Source: Ruminococcus sp. (GTDB lineage Bacteria; Bacillota; Clostridia; Oscillospirales; Acutalibacteraceae). From it: 37,921 nucleotides of DNA. The notes under the pieces are model-generated. The model had not been told where the DNA came from, searched no databases, and saw only the letters and a program-made list of their open reading frames with translations. The position numbers and the translations under genes are program-made. Below, one piece after another: positions 1 to 9,398 of the stretch; positions within the stretch are counted from its first letter, which is position 1, and each line of letters begins with the position of its first letter. The DNA is taken from NCBI GenBank assembly GCA_017473555.1, contig JAFUKO010000080.1, forward strand, positions 1 to 37,921, written 5' to 3'.

Positions 1-1002
1 AACGATAATGACTGATATCTGGGTATCATTCCGATATTCTCTGCTTACGGAATGGTTTGCGGTATGCATATGCCACTTTGTATGAGACATACCCTTGTTC
101 CGATACCAAAGTTTGTCCCTAATACTATTGGTAAGCTTGTTAAAACATATAAGCCTCAGGTTATCATCAGCACCCCTGTGTTTATTGAGTTGTTGATTGA
201 CAGCAAAGAGGTTAAGAATATGGACCTTTCGTTCCTTTATACTCTGGCTTCAGGCGGAGATACTATGAACGAAGGTTTAGAAAAAAAGCTCAAGCAGTTT
301 ATGAAAGAGCATAATATGAAGTTCCCACTTGCTCAGGGCTACGGAATGACAGAACTCTCTGCTGCTGCTTCTTTCTGTGTTAATACAATGTACAAGCCTG
401 GAAGCGTCGGCATACCGTCGCTTACTACTACTGTAAGTATTTTTGATCCTGACACCGGTGAAGAACTCGGATATAACGAGATTGGTGAGGTGTGTGTAAC
501 AGGTCCGTCAATGATGAAAGGCTATTTCCACGCAGAAGAAGAAACCGCCATCGTTATGCGCAAGCACGATGACGGACTCACATGGATTCATTCAGGTGAC
601 TTAGGTTATATGGACGATGATGGCTTCTTGTTTATTATCGGTCGTATAAAGCGTATGATTACACGTTTTGACGGTCACAAGGTTTTCCCTATAAATATGG
701 AAGGTCTTATCAGTGGACTTGAAGAAGTCAAAAACTGCTCTGTTATCGGTGTTAACGACAGAGAGCACTCACAGGGTCAGTATCCTTTAGCGCTTGTCGA
801 ATTTGTTCCAGGTGTTGATAAGGATGTTGCTTGTGCAGAAATTTTCAAATACTGCGATGAACAGATAGAGGAGAGAGGAAAGCCGGTGGCTGTTATCCCG
901 GTTGACGAAGTTCCGCTCACAGGTATGGGTAAGAACGATGCCAAAGCACTCGAAAAACTCTACTCGGACTTTGACTACACTTCATGGAGTCCAAAGGTTT
1001 AA
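1..1002 (+). CDS. Acyl-CoA synthetase / AMP-binding ligase, 3' part (5' end outside window, possibly disrupted)
   Basis: C-terminal part of a class I adenylate-forming enzyme, which activates a carboxylate with ATP and normally transfers it to CoA. Family motifs are in order: GYGMTEL (about 337-357), the hinge region with SGDLGY and GRIKRM (about 595-660), and the C-terminal GMGKND (about 925-942), whose Lys fits the catalytic adenylation lysine. Family-like sequence (YLGIIPIFSAYGM) is already readable from base 16, so the first ATG at 52 is not the true start. A TGA lies in this frame at 13-15. One missing base near 13-16 would join frame 2 (TIMTD) to the frame used here, so the gene is frameshifted, carries a nonsense codon, or has an error at the sequence edge. 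The substrate cannot be named. Confidence 0.75.
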
Positions 1003-1048
1003 TAAGTAAGCTTTAAACCGTAACTTGCGGTTAAGTATATAAATTTAT

Positions 1049-1084
1049 TGCTCCACAGAATCACTTTTGTGGAGCAGTTATATT
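1049..1084 (+). terminator. Hairpin between ligase gene and SGNH gene
   Basis: A perfect 9-bp inverted repeat, TGCTCCACA (1049-1057) and TGTGGAGCA (1068-1076), has a 10-nt loop. It is followed by a short T/A-rich run and not a clean T tract. It lies just before the ribosome site of the next gene. It is probably a weak terminator for the ligase transcript, but a 5' leader hairpin is possible. Confidence 0.5.
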
Positions 1085-1097
1085 AGGAGGCAGATTT

Positions 1098-3821
1098 ATG
1101 AAAAAACTATTCAGACAGAGTATCTCTATTTTGATAGTTGTTTGTCTTTTAGTCGGTATGTGTCCTGCAGTTTTTGCAGCTCAGACTGAAGAAAAGGTGA
1201 AGTACATATCATTTGGTGACTCTATGACTAACGGCTATGGCCTTACAGGCTATGGTAATGTAAATGGTTTTCTGGAAGAATCCCCTGACGCTTATCCTCA
1301 CAAGATAGCTGAATATTTCGGTTGGGACCTTACTCACCAGCTCGCTGTAAGTGCTATGCGTGCAGAGGATTTACACTATATCCTTGAGTACGGCAAGGAG
1401 GGTGCTTATCCGGGTGACGATTATACAAGAACAGAGTTTATTAACGGTCGTTTTAAAAACGATTGTGGTGGTGTAGAAAACGCTGCTCAGGTATATCAGA
1501 GTGCTACTGCTGATGCTGATGTTATCACACTCGGTACAGGTAACGCTAACTTTGGTGTATTCTTACTTGGTCGTATTACTAACGCTTTCGGTATTCTTGG
1601 CGGCAATCCTGCAGATGATGCGTGGATTGATTTTGAAGATGTTATGATGGAATGTGACGAGTCTACAAAAGCATTTATCCGTCAGATTCACGAAGAAGTT
1701 AAAGCAAAGCTTTACGAGGTAGTGCCAGAGGAGTCGCACGAGATTATCGCTCCTATTGAGAATGCTATTTCCTACACTGTTGTAAGCTACATGATGAACT
1801 ATGCAGGTTGTATTGACCGTATTGTTGAGCTTAATCCTGATGTAGAAATCATCATAGTTGGCCTTATGAATACATTTACAGGTATGGATCTTTCATATGA
1901 AGGCAATATTATTCCTCTCGGCGAGGTAGTAGGCGAAGCTGTTGAAGCAGTTAATATTTATCTTTCAACACAGCCTGTTGTACTCCAGATGATGGGTAAA
2001 TATCCACAGGCTAAGTTCTACTATGCTGAATCTCCTGATGTTGATGTTATCGTAAACACATATGCTTCTCAGATCAATAATCCTGACTCTGTTTTACGTT
2101 CACGTGTATATGATGATATCATGGATATGGTATGGCCAATGCTCCTTCAGATGTCAAGTGACTATGTGGACATTACATTTGAAGAGGTGCTCGCTTATGA
2201 GCAGGCACTTAATGGTACTAACAAAGAGTACGCTGAGTACGTAACAAATAATGCATCAAGAATTATGTCTATCGCTGTGTATCTTGCTTTTGAAAAAGCA
2301 ATTATAGATGCTTCTGACCTTGAAGTGCTTGATGCTGCAGCTATCATAAAGCTTGCGAGCGGTTTTGGTGACATATTCAACGGTTTACAGGGAAAAGTTG
2401 AAACTTATATGAGTGAGAATATGGATGCAGAGCAGATGGTAAGAGCCGGTATGGTTGCGATATATCTTCCTGAAGAGCTCAGACAAGAGGTTTACAAGTT
2501 CCTCGCTCTTCCTGATGCAATGAGCACTGTATTGATTCAGGACAAGACTATCGAAGGTTTGCTTAACCTCTTTGCACGTATGATTATTGGTAACGGTATC
2601 GGTTGTCACCCGAGTGCAGTAGGTCACGATTCTTTAACAGCAGCTATTATTAATTCATATGAAAACAGCTACACAGCATCTGACGCATCAGCTCAGAAGA
2701 TAGAGGTTGCTGTACAGAAGATTTTATATGCTCTTGAAAAATATGGTCCACAGGATTCTAATTACTATGAAGTAACAGATGACTCTTACTATGTTGCAAT
2801 CGGTGACGGTTCAGCTACATCTACTGACTACGCTGATTATGTTGAGCAGTTTGCAAGAGAGAATTTCCTTGATTATAAGAATCTTGCTAAGAGCGGTCTT
2901 CTGATTCAGGATGCAGGCTCTGTACTTGCAGATAATTATGCAGATATCGCAAAAGCTGACCTCATCACTGTAGGTTTTTCTAACGTAACCCTTCTTGAGA
3001 AAGCTCTTGAGGCAGCTATCGCTTCTGCAGCGGGCAAGCCGAATCAGTATGACTGGAGTGCTCTGGTTACAGAAGAAGGCGTAGCATATGTCGAAAGCCT
3101 TAAAGAAATGATGAAAGCTGAACTTGTTAACGCAGGTGTAAGCGGAACATTCTCTTACAGCTTAGGTGGATTCTTCACAATACAGATTGATACAACAGAA
3201 TTTGTCCTTGCTTTACTTGAAAACTATGCATACAATGCTCTCACTTATGCTTACACAATGCCTGAGTATGTTAACGCAATCCGTGAGATTAACCCTGAGG
3301 CTAAGGTGCTTATCGTAGGCACATATAATCCGTTTAAGGGCAGAACTCTTGTATTTGACGGCAAGGAAATCCCACTTGGTGAGTACCTTGATAAGGTTGT
3401 TGATATAACAACACTCCACTCTACAGTATACAGCTCACTCACTGAGAATGTTATCCTTGTAGAAGCACCAAATGTTGAAAATGCTAGCAAGGGCGATAAG
3501 ATGGAAATCGTTGAGTTTGTTGGTGCTATTATGGCTAAGTTCGGTTTGTATCCAAACGAGAACGGTCACACATATATCAAGAACCAGCTTGTAAACGCTC
3601 TTGATATCAATATTACAAAGAAAATACCTGGCGACGTAAATATGGATGGTAAAATCAATGTATTTGATGTTACTGAAATTCAGATGCACGCTGCTGAATT
3701 AACTAAGCTTACAGATGAGCAGATTGAACTTGCTGACGTTGATGGTAACGGCATCGTTAACATTTTTGACGCTACTTTAATTCAGATGTATATCGCAAGT
3801 ATGATCACAGACTTTGCATAA
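1098..3821 (+). CDS. Secreted tandem SGNH/GDSL-hydrolase-like protein with C-terminal dockerin
   Basis: A 907-residue exported protein. The N-terminus is a signal peptide (KKLFR, hydrophobic core, cleavage near VFAA at 25-28). The first SGNH-like domain starts with FGDSMTNGYG (Ser42 the likely nucleophile) and has GTGNANFG as a block III-like motif and HPSAVGH near residue 503 as the His block. A second related domain starts near residue 565 with IGDGSATS, has GFSN, and ends with PNENGH. Its GDS is altered to GDG-S, so activity is doubtful. The last 60 residues are a type I dockerin with two Ca-binding repeats (GDVNMDGKINVFD and ADVDGNGIVNIFD). SGNH enzymes are typically carbohydrate esterases or lipases, and the dockerin implies attachment to a scaffoldin. 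A strong AGGAGG site (1086-1091) fixes the ATG start. Confidence 0.8.
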   Translation: MKKLFRQSISILIVVCLLVGMCPAVFAAQTEEKVKYISFGDSMTNGYGLTGYGNVNGFLEESPDAYPHKIAEYFGWDLTHQLAVSAMRAEDLHYILEYGKEGAYPGDDYTRTEFINGRFKNDCGGVENAAQVYQSATADADVITLGTGNANFGVFLLGRITNAFGILGGNPADDAWIDFEDVMMECDESTKAFIRQIHEEVKAKLYEVVPEESHEIIAPIENAISYTVVSYMMNYAGCIDRIVELNPDVEIIIVGLMNTFTGMDLSYEGNIIPLGEVVGEAVEAVNIYLSTQPVVLQMMGKYPQAKFYYAESPDVDVIVNTYASQINNPDSVLRSRVYDDIMDMVWPMLLQMSSDYVDITFEEVLAYEQALNGTNKEYAEYVTNNASRIMSIAVYLAFEKAIIDASDLEVLDAAAIIKLASGFGDIFNGLQGKVETYMSENMDAEQMVRAGMVAIYLPEELRQEVYKFLALPDAMSTVLIQDKTIEGLLNLFARMIIGNGIGCHPSAVGHDSLTAAIINSYENSYTASDASAQKIEVAVQKILYALEKYGPQDSNYYEVTDDSYYVAIGDGSATSTDYADYVEQFARENFLDYKNLAKSGLLIQDAGSVLADNYADIAKADLITVGFSNVTLLEKALEAAIASAAGKPNQYDWSALVTEEGVAYVESLKEMMKAELVNAGVSGTFSYSLGGFFTIQIDTTEFVLALLENYAYNALTYAYTMPEYVNAIREINPEAKVLIVGTYNPFKGRTLVFDGKEIPLGEYLDKVVDITTLHSTVYSSLTENVILVEAPNVENASKGDKMEIVEFVGAIMAKFGLYPNENGHTYIKNQLVNALDINITKKIPGDVNMDGKINVFDVTEIQMHAAELTKLTDEQIELADVDGNGIVNIFDATLIQMYIASMITDFA

Positions 3822-3911
3822 ATTCCTGTTTTATTAGTTTTCAAACAGTGTGCAACACTTGTTAAGATACTTTAAAATTTAAATAATTGGTTTTAAGACC
3901 GTGAAACTTTC

Positions 3912-3945
3912 GAGCCTGGCGTTTATCTACGCCGGGCTCTTTTTT
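3912..3945 (+). terminator. Rho-independent terminator after the SGNH-dockerin gene
   Basis: A 10-bp GC-rich stem, GAGCCTGGCG (3912-3921) with CGCCGGGCTC (3930-3939) including one G:U pair, has an 8-nt loop and a T6 tract (3940-3945). It has the classic intrinsic terminator layout and ends the dockerin gene transcript before the ABC operon. Confidence 0.9.
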
Positions 3946-4017
3946 GTGTTTTTTAGGTATGGAAAAATTCTTACGGGTCATTTATAATATTTAAGGATTA
4001 TTTAATAATTTAAGAAT

Positions 4018-4023
4018 TATAAT
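4018..4023 (+). promoter_or_regulatory. Candidate -10 box of the ABC/two-component operon
   Basis: A consensus TATAAT lies 43 bases before the chosen permease start and about 28 bases before its ribosome site. No good -35 is visible at 17 bp spacing; the upstream DNA is AT-rich and holds a second TATAAT at 3983-3988. The position would put transcription start inside the reading frame that begins with GTG at 4024, which argues for the later ATG. Confidence 0.4.
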
Positions 4024-4065
4024 GTGACCATCGTAAGAAAAACAAACAGAAAAGGAGTCACAACA

Positions 4066-6438
4066 ATGTATCTTAACATTCTTAAACGAGATTTAAAACG
4101 AAAGAAAACCATGAATGTAATTCTGCTTATATTCGTTATTCTATCTGCTATGTTTATGGCAAGCAGTGTAAATAACATCATAGCTGTTACAAGTGGTCTT
4201 GATACTTTCTTTGAACAAGCCGGTATGGCGGACCACTACGTTTTAGCTCTTGACGACGAAAACGATAGTTTAGACAAAGCACTTAATAAACTTGATTCTA
4301 CAACTGAATATAAAAGAGAAGACATCTTCTACTCTTTAGGTTCAAATGTTGAAATCAATGGAGAAACAATGAATGATCTGGACAAAACAGCTCTTGTTAT
4401 GTCTGTTGATAGCAGAAAGCTTAACTACTTCTCACCTGACAATAAAGAAATCACAGAGGTTGAAAAAGGCAAAGCTTACATTTCCGGTCCGTTTGCAAGT
4501 GACGCCGGACTTGAAGTAGGTGACAAATTCTCTTTAGTCATTGGTGAACACCGATTAGAGCTTGAATATTTAGGCAGAGCAAAAGACGCGCTGCTTGGTT
4601 CTGACTTTATGGGCAACCCAAGATTTATCCTAAATGATGCTGACTATAAATATCTTACAGAAGATGAAGAAGCACAAAATTTCGATGGTAGCGTTTACTA
4701 CATAAATACAACAGATACAGCTGCAGTAGAATCGGCTGTTGGAGAACAGGGTGGTATCATTCTGAGTGTAGGCAATGATACAATAAAAACAACATACGTT
4801 ATGTCTATGATAGTTGCGGCACTTCTTCTTATCGTAAGTTTGTTCCTTATCATCGTTTCATTTGTAGTGCTTAAACACACTATCGGCTTTACTATCGCTG
4901 AAGAATTCAGAGAAATTGGTGTTATGAAAGCAATCGGTATGAAGAACAGCTCAATCAGAGCATTATATCTTATCAAGTATTTTGCAATCACGCTCGTTGG
5001 TTCTGCTATCGGTTTTGGACTGAGTATTCCGTTCTCAGAATTTATGCTTAAATCTGTAAGCACATCAATATACCTTGGTAGCGAAAACTCAATTATAATA
5101 GGTCTTTTCTGCAGTATCGCAGTAGTACTTATCACTTTACTCTTCTGTTGGAGCAGTACAAGAAAGATAAAGACACTTTCACCGATTGATGCCGTAAGAA
5201 ATGGTCAGACAGGTGAAAGATTCAGAAAAAAGAGCATCATGCACTTAAATAAGAGTAAGCTCAGCTCCAGTGCGTTCCTTGCAGCCAACGATATCATTAG
5301 CGCACCAAAGAAATACTCTATCATTACTATTGTGTTTGCTATACTGATGCTTTTGGTAATGATTCTTGCAAACACAGCAAACACATTAAACAGCGAAAAA
5401 CTTCTGTTCCTGCTTGGTTGTACTGAAAGTGATGCTTATCTCTTCCAGACAGATGCCGCTGTAGAAGCTATCAACCCTGACGTTAATCCGCAAGATGTTA
5501 TCAACGATACAATCATTGATATTGAGAACACATTAAAAGAAAATGATATACCGGGCGATGTACATATAGAGTTTCAGTACACAACATCGGTTATTGCAAA
5601 TGGAAACAAAGCAGGTGTTCCATTCCAGTATTGCCCTGACACAAAAGCCAGTGACTACACATACGGCGAGGGTGTGGCACCTCAGCATGCAAACGAAGTT
5701 GCACTCTCTTACCTCACAGCTGAGAAACTCGAAGTTGGAGTTGGCGACGAAATCACAATTCTTGCAAGCGATGAAGAATTTAAGTGCACAGTAACTGCAC
5801 TGTACCAGACATTCCAGCAAATGGGTACAGTCTGCAGACTTCACGAAGACTTTGATGTGTCAAAGCTTGATGCTTCAGGTGTATTCGCTTTCCAGATTGA
5901 CTTTGATGACGAACCAAATAAAGCAGAAATCGAAAACAGAATCGAAAAACTCAAAGATATCTTTGATACAAATAAGGTGTACAACTGTGCGGACTTTGTA
6001 AAAGACTGTACAGGTGCGGCTGATACAATCAAGTCAGTCAAGGATCTGGTGCTTCTCATCACACTGATTATTGTAATACTGGTTGCCGTACTTATGGAAC
6101 GTTCATTTATTTCAAGTGAAAAATCTGAAATCGCTTTGATGAAAGCAATCGGGTTTTCAAACAAATCTATCATTTGGCACCATACTTTAAGATTTGGTAT
6201 TGTAGCGTTTATGGCTTCAATTCTCGCGGCTATATTATGTATGCCGTTAACTAAACTTACTATGGACCCTGTTATGGCAATTATGGGTGCAGTTTCAGGT
6301 GTAGGCTATGAGATTGTACCTGTTGAAATCTTCTTTGTATATCCTGCGATTTTAGTAGTAGTAACTATTATTGCAGCATTCTTTACATCAATTTACACAA
6401 ACACAATCAAGTCATCAGACGCTTCTAATATAGAGTAA
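4066..6438 (+). CDS. ABC transporter permease with two FtsX/MacB-type domains
   Basis: A 790-residue membrane protein. The ATG at 4066 is preferred over the in-frame GTG at 4024 because AAAGGAGT stands at 4051-4058 and a -10 box overlaps the GTG. Layout is 1 TM (about 17-37), an extracytoplasmic domain (about 40-240), 3 TMs (about 245-370), a cytoplasmic link, 1 TM (about 415-440), a second extracytoplasmic domain (to about 655), and 3 TMs to the end. This is the duplicated 4+4 FtsX form of lipoprotein-release, MacB and antimicrobial-peptide exporters, unlike the 10-TM BceB. The motifs EIGVMKAIGMKNSSI and EIALMKAIGFSNKSI mark the two cytoplasmic coupling regions. It pairs with the ATPase that follows. 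Its substrate is unknown; peptide resistance is inferred from the linked two-component genes. Confidence 0.85.
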   Translation: MYLNILKRDLKRKKTMNVILLIFVILSAMFMASSVNNIIAVTSGLDTFFEQAGMADHYVLALDDENDSLDKALNKLDSTTEYKREDIFYSLGSNVEINGETMNDLDKTALVMSVDSRKLNYFSPDNKEITEVEKGKAYISGPFASDAGLEVGDKFSLVIGEHRLELEYLGRAKDALLGSDFMGNPRFILNDADYKYLTEDEEAQNFDGSVYYINTTDTAAVESAVGEQGGIILSVGNDTIKTTYVMSMIVAALLLIVSLFLIIVSFVVLKHTIGFTIAEEFREIGVMKAIGMKNSSIRALYLIKYFAITLVGSAIGFGLSIPFSEFMLKSVSTSIYLGSENSIIIGLFCSIAVVLITLLFCWSSTRKIKTLSPIDAVRNGQTGERFRKKSIMHLNKSKLSSSAFLAANDIISAPKKYSIITIVFAILMLLVMILANTANTLNSEKLLFLLGCTESDAYLFQTDAAVEAINPDVNPQDVINDTIIDIENTLKENDIPGDVHIEFQYTTSVIANGNKAGVPFQYCPDTKASDYTYGEGVAPQHANEVALSYLTAEKLEVGVGDEITILASDEEFKCTVTALYQTFQQMGTVCRLHEDFDVSKLDASGVFAFQIDFDDEPNKAEIENRIEKLKDIFDTNKVYNCADFVKDCTGAADTIKSVKDLVLLITLIIVILVAVLMERSFISSEKSEIALMKAIGFSNKSIIWHHTLRFGIVAFMASILAAILCMPLTKLTMDPVMAIMGAVSGVGYEIVPVEIFFVYPAILVVVTIIAAFFTSIYTNTIKSSDASNIE

Positions 6439-6459
6439 TTTAAGAATAGGAGAATTATT

Positions 6460-7218
6460 ATGAACACAGTACTTAATGTTAAAGACCTTTGTAAAACATA
6501 TATCACAAACAAAAGACAGAACAACGTATTAAAGAATGTAAACTTCAAAGTTGAAGAAGGCGAAATGGTTGCTATTATGGGCCCATCAGGCTCAGGTAAG
6601 TCAACACTTCTTTACACTGTTTCAGGTATGGACAGAATGACCGCAGGTGAGGTTGAGTTCTGCTCAAATAATATAGAGAAGCTTAATGATAACGAGCTAG
6701 CTCAGCTTCGTCTTGACGATATGGGCTTTATCTTCCAGCAGATGTATATGCTCAAAAACCTCACTGTTCTTGATAATATTATTCTTCCTGCTGTAAAGTC
6801 CACTAAGACCAAGGAGAGCAGAGCCGAAATCGCTGAGCGTGGCTTAAAGTTAATGAAAAAGCTGGGTATTGAAGACATTGCAAACAACGATATCAACGAG
6901 GTTTCAGGCGGTCAGCTCCAGCGTGCTTGCATCTGTAGAAGTATGATAAATAATCCTAAGGTTATTTTTGCTGATGAACCGACAGGTGCGTTAAACCGCA
7001 CATCATCAAACGAAGTTATGGAGGAGCTTTCAAAGCTTAATAAAGAGGGCACAACAATTATGCTCGTAACTCATGACGCCAAAGTTGCTGCAAAGTGCTC
7101 AAGGGTGCTTTTCATCGTTGACGGTAACATCAAGGGTGAGTATAATGTTGATGTGACAGCTTCACTTCGAGACAGAGAGCGTTCACTCAATAATTGGCTT
7201 ATGGAAATGGGTTTTTAA
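6460..7218 (+). CDS. ABC transporter ATP-binding protein (LolD/MacB/BceA type)
   Basis: A 252-residue cytoplasmic ATPase energising the preceding permease. Motifs are Walker A GPSGSGKST (41-49), Q-loop in FIFQQ, signature VSGGQ (148-152), Walker B VIFADEP with D172/E173, and the H-loop histidine at 205 in LVTHD. Length and the GFIFQQMYMLKNLTVLDN segment fit the subfamily that pairs with FtsX-like permeases. It follows the permease after 21 bases with a TAGGAGA ribosome site and is followed 1 base later by the response regulator, so the four genes form one operon. Confidence 0.92.
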   Translation: MNTVLNVKDLCKTYITNKRQNNVLKNVNFKVEEGEMVAIMGPSGSGKSTLLYTVSGMDRMTAGEVEFCSNNIEKLNDNELAQLRLDDMGFIFQQMYMLKNLTVLDNIILPAVKSTKTKESRAEIAERGLKLMKKLGIEDIANNDINEVSGGQLQRACICRSMINNPKVIFADEPTGALNRTSSNEVMEELSKLNKEGTTIMLVTHDAKVAAKCSRVLFIVDGNIKGEYNVDVTASLRDRERSLNNWLMEMGF

Positions 7219-7219
7219 T

Positions 7220-7882
7220 ATGGATATACTTATCGTTGAAGACAACAAAGAACTAATTACACTTTTAACTGATTTTCTAAGAGCTGATGGTTACACAGTA
7301 AGTGTAGCTGAAAGCGGAGAAAAAGCCTTGTCCCTATATGAAAAGTATGGGGCAAGGCTTGTCCTGCTTGATATAAACCTGCCTGGTATGGATGGCTTTG
7401 CTGTGTGTGAGAAAATCCGTAAAGAGGGTAATACTCCGATTATTATGCTTACAGCTCGTGTTAGTAAAGAAGACAAGCTCAACGGCATTATACTTGGTGC
7501 AGATGATTATATTGAAAAGCCGTATGATATAGATATCTTACTTGCTAAAATCAAGGGCATTTTCAAACGCAGATTTGCTGAAGATAAAATCACCGAGGGC
7601 GATATATCTTTAAACTTAGTCACTCAATCTGTCACAAAAGGTGACAAAGTGATTGATATGACAGCAAAAGAATTCGAGTTGTTAAAATTACTGGTTGAAA
7701 ACAAAGGTCAGACTATGACAAAAGACAGACTTTTTAACTCAATCTGGGGTATAGACAGTGAGTCGGAAACCCAAACACTCACTGTTCATATCAAGTGGCT
7801 CAGAGAGAAGATAGAAGCAGACCCTAAAAATCCGACCCATATAGTAACTGTATGGGGCAAAGGCTACCGCTGGGAGGATTAA
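7220..7882 (+). CDS. OmpR/PhoB-family response regulator
   Basis: A 220-residue DNA-binding regulator. The receiver domain (1-115) shows the acidic pocket (E7, D8), phospho-acceptor D51 in LLDINLPGMDG, a conserved Thr in MLTAR, and Lys in EKPYD. The C-terminal winged helix (about 125-220) contains TAKEFELLKLL and ends with VWGKGYRW. It starts 1 base after the ATPase stop and is followed 1 base later by its kinase. The likely role is activation of this ABC operon when the linked kinase senses envelope stress or a peptide; that role is inferred from layout. Confidence 0.92.
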   Translation: MDILIVEDNKELITLLTDFLRADGYTVSVAESGEKALSLYEKYGARLVLLDINLPGMDGFAVCEKIRKEGNTPIIMLTARVSKEDKLNGIILGADDYIEKPYDIDILLAKIKGIFKRRFAEDKITEGDISLNLVTQSVTKGDKVIDMTAKEFELLKLLVENKGQTMTKDRLFNSIWGIDSESETQTLTVHIKWLREKIEADPKNPTHIVTVWGKGYRWED

Positions 7883-7883
7883 T

Positions 7884-9101
7884 ATGAAAAGCTATAATAG
7901 AATCATAGCTCTTGTGGTAGTGTTTATAATCGCTTTATTCATAGGTGTAAACTTCTTACCAAATAAGTATAGCGAACAGTCAGGCTTGCACAAAGTTGAA
8001 ATCAGCAGAGTTGTGAGAGAAATCGAAGAGACAGGGGAAATTCCTGACAGCGATGATTATGACAGTATTTTAGGCGTGTACGAGCAAAACTCTGATGAAG
8101 ATTTTTTTGTGAGTGATAATGACTACGTAATTCGTGAAATTGGCGATAAACTCTATCGCATTGAGTATTCAAAAACAAGTGAGTCAAAAAACGAAATACT
8201 GTATATAAACATTGCGCTGGCTGTATTCTCACTCTTTGTTATATCTGTGCTTTTTTACATCCGACATAGTATCATAAAGCCTTTCTCACAAATCACAGAC
8301 CTTCCTTATGAGCTGTCAAAAGGAAATCTTACTGTGCCGCTGAAAGAAAACAAAAACCGATATTTCGGTAAGTTTTTGTGGGGACTTGATATGCTCAGAG
8401 AAAAGCTTGAGGAGTCAAAAAAAGCTGAGCTTGAGTTTATGAGGGAGAAAAAGACAATGCTGTTGTCACTTTCTCACGATATAAAAACCCCGCTTTCTGC
8501 AATAAAGCTTTACTCAAAAGCACTCTCAAGCGGAATTTATAAAGAACCCCAAAAACAACAGGAAGCTTATCTGAGCATCAACGAAAAAGCGGATGAGATA
8601 GAAAAGCTTGTATCGGAGATTATGAGAACAGAGACCGAGGATATCATGCGATTTGATGTTAAGAAAAGTGAGTTTTACTTATCTAAGGTTATTGACAGCA
8701 TAAAAGCATATTATAAAGATAAACTTGAGAATACCGATTTCACAATTGCCCTTTACAGCGATTGTATGATAAACGGTGATGCTGACAGAGTCACTGAAGT
8801 GTTGCAGAATATTATGGAAAATGCCATTAAATATGGCGACGGTAAGAGCATAGATATCAGCTTTTCTGACGAAGAGGACTGTAGAATTATAACCATCAGA
8901 AACAGTGGTTGCACTTTAGAAAAAAGCGAGCTTACACACATTTTTGATAGCTTTTACAGAGGTTCAAATGTTGGTTCAAAACCTGGCAATGGTCTTGGAC
9001 TTTACATATGCCGTCAGCTTACACGTGCTATGGGTGGAGATGTTTTTGCAGATATAGAAAACGGAAATATGTGCGTATCTGTAGTATGTAAAAAGAATTG
9101 A
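7884..9101 (+). CDS. Sensor histidine kinase of the ABC operon
   Basis: A 405-residue membrane kinase partnered with the preceding regulator. It has TM1 (about 7-25), an extracytoplasmic segment of about 85 residues rich in Asp/Glu, TM2 (about 112-132), a HAMP-like linker, the DHp domain with H198 in LSHDIKTPL, and a catalytic domain with N-box NIMENAIKYGDG, G1-like FDSFYRG, and G2 GNGLGLYICRQL. The extracytoplasmic loop is longer than in BceS-type 'intramembrane' kinases, so it may sense ligand itself. The ribosome site GGGAGG lies inside the last codons of the regulator gene. Confidence 0.9.
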   Translation: MKSYNRIIALVVVFIIALFIGVNFLPNKYSEQSGLHKVEISRVVREIEETGEIPDSDDYDSILGVYEQNSDEDFFVSDNDYVIREIGDKLYRIEYSKTSESKNEILYINIALAVFSLFVISVLFYIRHSIIKPFSQITDLPYELSKGNLTVPLKENKNRYFGKFLWGLDMLREKLEESKKAELEFMREKKTMLLSLSHDIKTPLSAIKLYSKALSSGIYKEPQKQQEAYLSINEKADEIEKLVSEIMRTETEDIMRFDVKKSEFYLSKVIDSIKAYYKDKLENTDFTIALYSDCMINGDADRVTEVLQNIMENAIKYGDGKSIDISFSDEEDCRIITIRNSGCTLEKSELTHIFDSFYRGSNVGSKPGNGLGLYICRQLTRAMGGDVFADIENGNMCVSVVCKKN

Positions 9102-9183
9102 TTTGAGCAGATATCTATTGTTTTATATAGCGAAAATGCTAAAGTGTTGAAAATCTGAAAATAGTTTTTATTATTTAAACACC

Positions 9184-9212
9184 TTGAAAATTTAAATATG
9201 GTGTTGTATAAT
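9184..9212 (+). promoter_or_regulatory. Sigma-A-type promoter of the thiamine operon
   Basis: TTGAAA (9184-9189) and a consensus TATAAT (9207-9212) are separated by exactly 17 bp. Transcription would start near 9219, about 10 bases before the TPP aptamer. Confidence 0.8.
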
Positions 9213-9227
9213 AGAGCCACAATTTAA

Positions 9228-9310
9228 GAAACGGGAGCTCGTATACGGGCTGAGAGGAAGGTATGACCTTCGACCGAGAACCTGATTTGGATAATGCCAA
9301 CGTAGGGACG
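9228..9310 (+). ncRNA. TPP (THI-box) riboswitch aptamer
   Basis: The conserved THI-box core is readable in order: ACGGGAG (about 9231), GGGCTGAGAGG (9247-9257), a variable P3 hairpin (GGAAGGTATGACCTTC region), GAGAACCTGATTTGGATAA (9276-9294), and GCCAACGTAGGGA (9296-9308). This is the thiamine-pyrophosphate aptamer, placed directly before thiS. TPP binding should favour the terminator downstream and shut off the nine-gene operon. It is the only riboswitch seen for the cluster. Confidence 0.95.
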
Positions 9311-9346
9311 CCTGATACAAGGATATTAGGAAGAACAAAGGACTTT

Positions 9347-9378
9347 AGGAAGTTACCAAATCGGTAGCTTCCTTTTTT
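9347..9378 (+). terminator. Riboswitch-controlled intrinsic terminator
   Basis: An 11-bp stem, AGGAAGTTACC (9347-9357) with GGTAGCTTCCT (9363-9373) containing one G:T wobble, has a 5-nt loop and a T tract (9373-9378). It lies between the TPP aptamer and thiS. The octamer TTAGGAAG occurs twice (9326-9333 and 9345-9352), so the upstream copy can compete for the 3' arm. Confidence 0.88.
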
Positions 9379-9398
9379 GTTGTTTTGGAGGTGTATTT

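Noticed and set aside
4024..4065. GTG start for the ABC permease
   Set aside because: It overlaps the TATAAT box and has no ribosome site; ATG 4066 has AAAGGAGT.
4698..5135. 145-codon open frame on the minus strand within the ABC permease gene
   Set aside because: It is antisense to strongly conserved FtsX coding sequence, with no ribosome site and no family-like sequence.
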